Below, piece after piece: positions 60,295-64,000 of a stretch of 64,000 bases of DNA. The notes under the pieces are model-generated. The model was not told where the DNA came from. It did not search any database and was given only the letters and a program-made list of their open reading frames with translations. Both the position numbers and the translations under genes were made by a program. How positions within the stretch are numbered: position 1 is the stretch's first letter; the number at the start of each line of letters is the position of its first letter. The DNA comes from Monoglobus sp964617455 (GTDB lineage Bacteria > Bacillota > Clostridia > Monoglobales > Monoglobaceae), in the NCBI GenBank assembly GCA_964617455.1, contig CAZTYF010000007.1:28213-92212 (forward strand). The letters are read 5' to 3'.

Positions 60295-61293
60295 TTACTT
60301 TTTCAAAAGTTTCGGATTGTTCATTGCTTTTCCTATACCCGTGACCACACAGGTCTCCGGCGCATCCGCCACACGGGATCTCATATCCAATTCCCGCCGT
60401 ATCAGTTGTGTCATACCGTAAATTTTTGAGCAGCCGCCGGTCAGTATAATCCCGTTCCTGCAGATTTCTTCGATATACTCCGAGGGTGTCTTTTCAAGGA
60501 GCGTACGAATCGCGGTTATTACGGAAGAGGCCGGCTCTTTCAGAGCCTCAAGAACTTCATCGCCGGAAATTTGTATCGTTTTGGGAAGACCCGTAACCAA
60601 ACTGCGGCCTCTCGCCTCCATGGCCAAAAGCCTGTCTCTCCTATAAACACAGCCGATTTTGATTTTAAGCTGTTCTGCGGAACGCTCGCCGATTAAGACA
60701 TTGTATTTTTTTCGAATATAGCGAATTATGGCTTCGTCAAAGCTGTCCCCCGCAATTTTGACTGAGTCGCTGACCACAACTCCGGAGGAGGCCACAACCG
60801 CAATATCGCAGGTTCCGCCGCCTATATCCGCAATAACATGGCCCTTTGACCGGTCCAAGTCTATTCCCACACCCAGGGCCGCCGCCAAGGGCTCCTCAAT
60901 GAGTCGGACTCTCCCGGCACCTGCCTGAAGTCCCGCATCGATAACCGCCCTCTCTTCGATTTCCGTAATATTGCTGGGCACACTGAAGGTTATCCTCGGT
61001 TTGGTTAGGGTTGCCAAAAGGCTTTTGCCTGCTGCCTCATTGATAAAGTGGCGAATCATCTTTTCCGCTATCGAATAGTTGGAGATAACCCCTTCCCTGA
61101 TGGGCTTTATGGCGGTGATGTTGCCGGGAGTTCTGCCTAACATTTTTTGGGCTTCCGCCCCGATAGCTATGATTTTTCCGCCGATGGATTCCACCGCCAC
61201 AACCGACGGCTCCCGATAGACAATACCTTTTCCTTTTATATATACCAAGACATTGGATGTTCCCAAATCTATACCGATATCCTGACCCAGCAC
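60295..61293 (-). CDS. mreB: MreB/Mbl-type rod-shape actin homologue
   Basis: Bacterial actin that guides lateral wall synthesis. 332 residues from GTG 61293, chosen because AAAGGGG lies nine bases upstream; a TTG at 61314 in frame has none. DIGIDLGTSNVLVYIKGKGI (phosphate 1), IADIGGGTCDIAVV (phosphate 2) and ILTGGCSKIYGM (adenosine site) are present. EEPLAAALGVGIDL and PIREGVISNYSIAEKMIRHF are typical MreB segments. No mreC/mreD partner is adjacent, as is usual for mbl or a second copy. So the exact paralogue (MreB, Mbl or MreBH) is open. Confidence 0.92.
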   Translation of the reverse strand: MLGQDIGIDLGTSNVLVYIKGKGIVYREPSVVAVESIGGKIIAIGAEAQKMLGRTPGNITAIKPIREGVISNYSIAEKMIRHFINEAAGKSLLATLTKPRITFSVPSNITEIEERAVIDAGLQAGAGRVRLIEEPLAAALGVGIDLDRSKGHVIADIGGGTCDIAVVASSGVVVSDSVKIAGDSFDEAIIRYIRKKYNVLIGERSAEQLKIKIGCVYRRDRLLAMEARGRSLVTGLPKTIQISGDEVLEALKEPASSVITAIRTLLEKTPSEYIEEICRNGIILTGGCSKIYGMTQLIRRELDMRSRVADAPETCVVTGIGKAMNNPKLLKK

Positions 61294-61340
61294 TCCCAAG
61301 CGCCCCTTTCCCAACCATAAAAGATACTTATGCTAAAGGT

Positions 61341-61369
61341 ATTTTATCTTAAAAACAAAGAAATGTCAA
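61341..61369 (-). promoter_or_regulatory. Promoter of the mreB-like gene
   Basis: Minus strand TTGACA (61364-61369), 17 bp, TAAAAT (61341-61346). Confidence 0.8.
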
Positions 61370-61375
61370 TAAAAT

Positions 61376-61416
61376 CAAAATAAAAAGATTGCTTGGAACA
61401 AAAGCTCCAAGCAATA
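61376..61416 (-). terminator. Terminator of tRNA-Pro(GGG)
   Basis: ATTGCTTGGA and TCCAAGCAAT pair on the minus strand, followed by CTTTTTATTTT. Confidence 0.88.
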
Positions 61417-61418
61417 CT

Positions 61419-61495
61419 TGGTCGGAGTGACTGGATTCGAACCAGCGGCCACCTGAACCCCATTCAGGTACTCTACCAAACTGAGCCACACCCCG
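61419..61495 (-). tRNA. tRNA-Pro (GGG)
   Basis: Minus strand: acceptor CGGGGTG with CACTCCG (one G-T), anticodon stem CCTGA/TCAGG with loop ATGGGGT gives GGG, T arm CTGG-TTCGAAT-CCAG, CCA encoded. The second proline isoacceptor of the window. The 200 bases after it (61496-61700) hold A/T-rich sequence with a short direct repeat (CGTCATATGC twice near 61635) and no gene. Confidence 0.94.
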
Positions 61496-61700
61496 CAGTC
61501 ATCGACTGTTACGGTGTGAATTATAGCATATCTTTTTTAAAAAAGCAAGCTTTTTTTAAAAAAGAATGAAAAAATTTGAAAATTTTTCAATTTATAACTC
61601 CGTTTTTCCTAAGCCGCTCCCGAAATTCGTCTCCGTCATATGCCGTCATATGCCGAATAAGTCTCATCGAGCCCGGTTTTTTATTTCCTTTTCTCCGAAA

Positions 61701-62723
61701 TCAGGGCTCAATGCCGTTCACCCACTCCATAACCGTGTCCGAAGAGGAACCGCCGGAGAAGCGGTGTCCCTCAAGCCATACGGCGCCCGGAGTCAAAGCT
61801 TCCATTGCATCGGTGGAGCCTATGGGGCTGCTGCCGGAAGTGCAGAAGGGTATGATGGTTTTGCCCGAAAAGTCATAGCTTTCAAGGAATGTGAAAATTA
61901 TCTTCGGAGCGTTTCCCCACCATATGGGATAGCCGAGATAGATTTTGTCGTACCGAGCCATATTTTCGACACTGCCCGAAATCCCCGGCCGTGCACTCTC
62001 GTCGTTCTGCTCGCGGTTTGCGCGGCAGTCGGTGTTGTAATCCAGGTCCGCCTCGGTGTAGGGAATTTCGGGTGCTATTTCATATATGTCGGCTCCGAGT
62101 CCTTCGGCAATGTGTTTGGCTATTCCTTCGGTATTGTTTGTGCAGGAGAAATAGGCCACAAGAGTGCCGGTGGTTTCCTCCGCCGGGGGAGCGGTTGCGG
62201 CAGGCTGTTCATCTGCCTCCGGCTGCTCATTTGCTTTGGAGACGGTCACCGTTTGAGTGTCCTCCGCCCAATCCACGGCAAAGCCGAAGCTTTCGGCGAT
62301 GAATCTTATGGGCATCATTGTCCTGTCATTGATTATGGCGGGAGCAACATCCAACGTTTTGGCCTCATCGTTGCAATATGCCACCGGATTGTCTATCTCA
62401 AGAGTCAGAACATCCTCTCCGTAGGTCAAAGTCACTCTTTGATTTTCCTCATCCCATAAAACCGTGCCGCCCATTTCTTCAACGATTGCCCGCACCGGAA
62501 GCAGCGTCCTGTCATTCACAAGAATCGGGGCGGTCCCTTGGTCGTCAATGGGTTTTGCCTCACCGTTCACCGTCATATTCGGGTTGTTGATTTGCAGTGT
62601 GATTTCGGTTGCGGCCGCCGGGGCGCTATTCGGGGCCAATTCCCCCTGCTCCGCCGCACATCCCGTCAGCGACAGGCTCATCAACATCACAATACAAAGA
62701 AAAATCGATACAGTCTTTTTCAT
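61701..62723 (-). CDS. Lipoprotein fusing stalk-like domains to a flavodoxin
   Basis: 340 residues from ATG 62723 (AAGGTGAG upstream). A lipoprotein signal peptide ends with lipobox LSLTGC near residue 22. Residues about 40-160 hold two copper-amine-oxidase N-terminal-like (stalk) repeats: VNDRTLLPVRAIVEEMGGTV and INDRTMMPIRFIAESFGFAV. After an Ala/Pro/Glu-rich linker, residues about 185-340 form a flavodoxin: LVAYFSCTNNTEGIAKHIAE (FMN phosphate loop), YLGYPIWWGNAPKIIFTFLE and FCTSGSSPIGST. An FMN electron carrier tethered outside the membrane is implied. Stalk domains are non-catalytic. Partner unknown. Confidence 0.9.
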   Translation of the reverse strand: MKKTVSIFLCIVMLMSLSLTGCAAEQGELAPNSAPAAATEITLQINNPNMTVNGEAKPIDDQGTAPILVNDRTLLPVRAIVEEMGGTVLWDEENQRVTLTYGEDVLTLEIDNPVAYCNDEAKTLDVAPAIINDRTMMPIRFIAESFGFAVDWAEDTQTVTVSKANEQPEADEQPAATAPPAEETTGTLVAYFSCTNNTEGIAKHIAEGLGADIYEIAPEIPYTEADLDYNTDCRANREQNDESARPGISGSVENMARYDKIYLGYPIWWGNAPKIIFTFLESYDFSGKTIIPFCTSGSSPIGSTDAMEALTPGAVWLEGHRFSGGSSSDTVMEWVNGIEP

Positions 62724-62872
62724 AAGTCTCACCTTCATTGTTTTATTTTTTGCTTTTTCTGTATTATACCTCATTTTTGCAAAAGTGTAAAACAATTTCC
62801 CCATACAAATGTTAATTTTTTGTAAAATCCACGGCTCAGATAATAAAAAATTTCAATTGCACCTGCGGCATA

Positions 62873-62900
62873 TTGACTAAAGGCGAAAATGTGATATAAT
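62873..62900 (+). promoter_or_regulatory. Promoter of the zinc-ribbon membrane protein gene
   Basis: TTGACT (62873-62878), 16 bp, TATAAT (62895-62900). Confidence 0.75.
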
Positions 62901-62932
62901 TGAGTGGGGATTATATGAGAAGGAGAAGTAAT

Positions 62933-63451
62933 ATGATATGTAAGTATTGCGGCACTGAAAACGAGGATGATGCCCGTATATGCCGGTATTGCGGAAGAAG
63001 AATCAAACCGGCGCCCGAAAGGCCGGACTCCCGCCTGTTTCCCGATGAGGACACAGACGAAATTGAAAGATATACGGATTATGACAGGGAGACGGACGAG
63101 ACCCAAATTATGCCTCGCCGGAATTCGACTCCCGGATTTGACGGCAGCAAGGCGGTCAGAGACGAAGTAAACCGCAGAAGGAATACCGGAGAAGAGGGGC
63201 GTCAATACTACAGATACAATCCCGAGGAAGAAGCGAGACGTGCCAAGAAAACCAAAGCCGACCGTAAAGCCGTAAAAAAACAACAGAAAGCACGGCCCAC
63301 TCCCAAAAAACGACATATAGGCAGAACCTTAATGGGCTTGGTATTCAGAGCAATCTTGGGATTCGCAATAGGAATTTTGCTCTATGTGGCGGTTATTTTT
63401 CTGTATAACCATATGGGCGGAATTCTTGACAATCTGAATCTGCATTTATAA
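62933..63451 (+). CDS. Zinc-ribbon protein with C-terminal membrane helix
   Basis: 172 residues from ATG 62933 with AAGGAGAAG upstream. An N-terminal zinc ribbon (ICKYCGTENEDDARICRYCG, Cys near 3, 6, 17, 20) is followed by an acidic then strongly basic disordered linker (about 30-135) and one membrane helix (about 142-162, FRAILGFAIGILLYVAVIFL). Such zinc-ribbon membrane proteins are common in Firmicutes and mostly uncharacterised. Stands alone; the track to the right is non-coding. Confidence 0.78.
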   Translation: MICKYCGTENEDDARICRYCGRRIKPAPERPDSRLFPDEDTDEIERYTDYDRETDETQIMPRRNSTPGFDGSKAVRDEVNRRRNTGEEGRQYYRYNPEEEARRAKKTKADRKAVKKQQKARPTPKKRHIGRTLMGLVFRAILGFAIGILLYVAVIFLYNHMGGILDNLNLHL

Positions 63452-63567
63452 GAGAAAAACCAGCAGCCCCATTGGTGATTTTTGACAATAAAACAGGCTA
63501 AAACAAAAGGCCTTATGAGCACAAGCGACAAAAAGGAAAAAGAGGGAAAAAAAGGGTAAAAAAAGGG

Positions 63568-63596
63568 TTGACAAAGGCGGGGCAAGGTGATAGAAT
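63568..63596 (+). promoter_or_regulatory. Strong promoter P1 of the right-edge unit
   Basis: TTGACA (63568-63573), 17 bp, TAGAAT (63591-63596). Just downstream AAGCTGTCGC/GCGGCAGCTT (63601-63626, with one mismatch) forms a hairpin followed by TTAAAA. Confidence 0.8.
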
Positions 63597-63679
63597 AAAC
63601 AAGCTGTCGCAGAGAGCGGCAGCTTTTAAAACCCGAAAAATCGCTCCGAAAAAAATTTTCAAAAAGATGAAAAAAAGAG

Positions 63680-63708
63680 TTGACAGGAGCGAAAAGATGT
63701 GGTAAACT
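63680..63708 (+). promoter_or_regulatory. Strong promoter P2 of the right-edge unit
   Basis: TTGACA (63680-63685), 17 bp, TAAACT (63703-63708). The second of two tandem promoters with no gene between them, a layout typical of rRNA operons in Clostridia; the downstream gene is outside the window. Confidence 0.75.
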
Positions 63709-63714
63709 TAAAAA

Positions 63715-64000
63715 GTTGCAAATTCAATCGGAAGTGAGCTTATGTAAGCTTTAGATTGAAGAAGACAAGCCCGGAACAGCCGAATAGCGGTGGGAGTACA
63801 ACGGAATTGCGCTACAGAGTGAAATTCTAAGGCAGACTCCTCAGTCATCGCTAAAGCGAAGCCGACTCCCCCTTTCAGGGGCACCTGCTGCGATGCAAAG
63901 CGAGTAGGAGCAAAGGGCTCCCAAAAAGCTTAAGCGGAGTGCACATTTTGGGAAAGAGGAGCAGCCGCCGGAAAGGCGAAGGTTTTCTCGCAAGCGAGAA
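63715..64000 (+). other. Structured non-coding leader, unassigned
   Basis: No open reading frame of interest. Folding elements seen: TTCAATC/GATTGAA enclosing AGCTTA/TAAGCT (63724-63760), CCG/CGG inside CCC/GGG (63770-63795), GAATT/AATTC (about 63803-63827), TCGC/GCGA (63848-63859), CCCC/GGGG (63869-63881), CCCAAAA/TTTTGGG (63920-63952) and TTCTCGC/GCGAGAA at the very end (63985-64000). The part from 63835 to 63960 resembles the short palindromic interspersed elements common in gut Clostridia. I do not recognise a known riboswitch or T-box. Confidence 0.45.

Noticed and set aside
1..64000. CRISPR arrays, insertion sequences, prophage or toxin-antitoxin systems
   Set aside because: I looked for spaced direct repeats, transposase or integrase motifs and small paired genes and saw none.

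Overview
The window looks like a chromosomal segment of an anaerobic, fermentative member of the Clostridia (Firmicutes). Reasons: SpoVG, the Gram-positive order rimP-nusA-rnpM-ylxQ-infB-rbfA-nrnA-truB-ribF, AddB, QueH, a pyrophosphate-type phosphofructokinase, a monomeric [FeFe] hydrogenase with clostridial-type ferredoxin, SLH-domain surface protein, strong GGAGG ribosome-binding sites and many near-perfect sigma-A promoters (TTGACA, 17 bp, TATAAT). No phage, insertion sequence, CRISPR array or defence island is visible; most of the window is housekeeping.

Layout. 1-4538 (minus): very large secreted family 3 glycoside hydrolase, cut by the left edge. 4760-11660: complete tryptophan operon trpEGDCFBA behind a consensus promoter and a leader that looks like a TRAP-type attenuator. 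11752-19740: the rimP-to-ribF translation/ribosome-assembly operon. 19816-24674 (minus): Na+/phosphate-type transporter, SLH-transglutaminase surface protein, CorC/HlyC-type membrane protein. 24740-26181: one promoter, three tandem c-di-GMP-I riboswitches, then a secreted transglutaminase-like protein. 26163-28378 (minus): murC-rsmG. 28490-36690: spoVG, a GH106-like enzyme, a decayed surface-protein fragment, tRNA-Asp/tRNA-Thr, GH13 amylase, D,D-carboxypeptidase, a TerB-like protein, rpiB. 36693-44905: guaB, HU, HAD phosphatase, an AddB lacking Walker A, isochorismatase, PPi-phosphofructokinase, tRNA-Arg. 45000-52700: a visibly A/T-rich stretch with a small unknown gene, queH, serS, parB, soj, rdgB, rsmA, tRNA-Leu, tRNA-Glu and tRNA-Pro; parS-like sites lie in the gaps on both sides of soj. 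52773-63451: fabZ, msmX-like ATPase, argCB, [FeFe] hydrogenase, ferredoxin (a 55-residue gene), aromatic-acid-exporter-like protein, flavin reductase, mreB, tRNA-Pro(GGG), a stalk-domain/flavodoxin lipoprotein and a zinc-ribbon membrane protein. 63452-64000: two strong promoters and a structured non-coding leader running out of the window, possibly the head of an rRNA operon.

How it fits together. The secreted GH3, the GH106-like enzyme without signal peptide, the cytoplasmic GH13 enzyme and the orphan sugar-ABC ATPase suggest plant-glycan use; PPi-PFK, hydrogenase and ferredoxin suggest fermentation with hydrogen turnover. Surface biology is represented by SLH and transglutaminase-like proteins, one of them under apparent c-di-GMP control. 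The most unusual regulatory signals are the triple c-di-GMP riboswitch (24876-25317) and the period-5 (G/T)AG triplet array with mutually exclusive hairpins in the trp leader (4804-4899).
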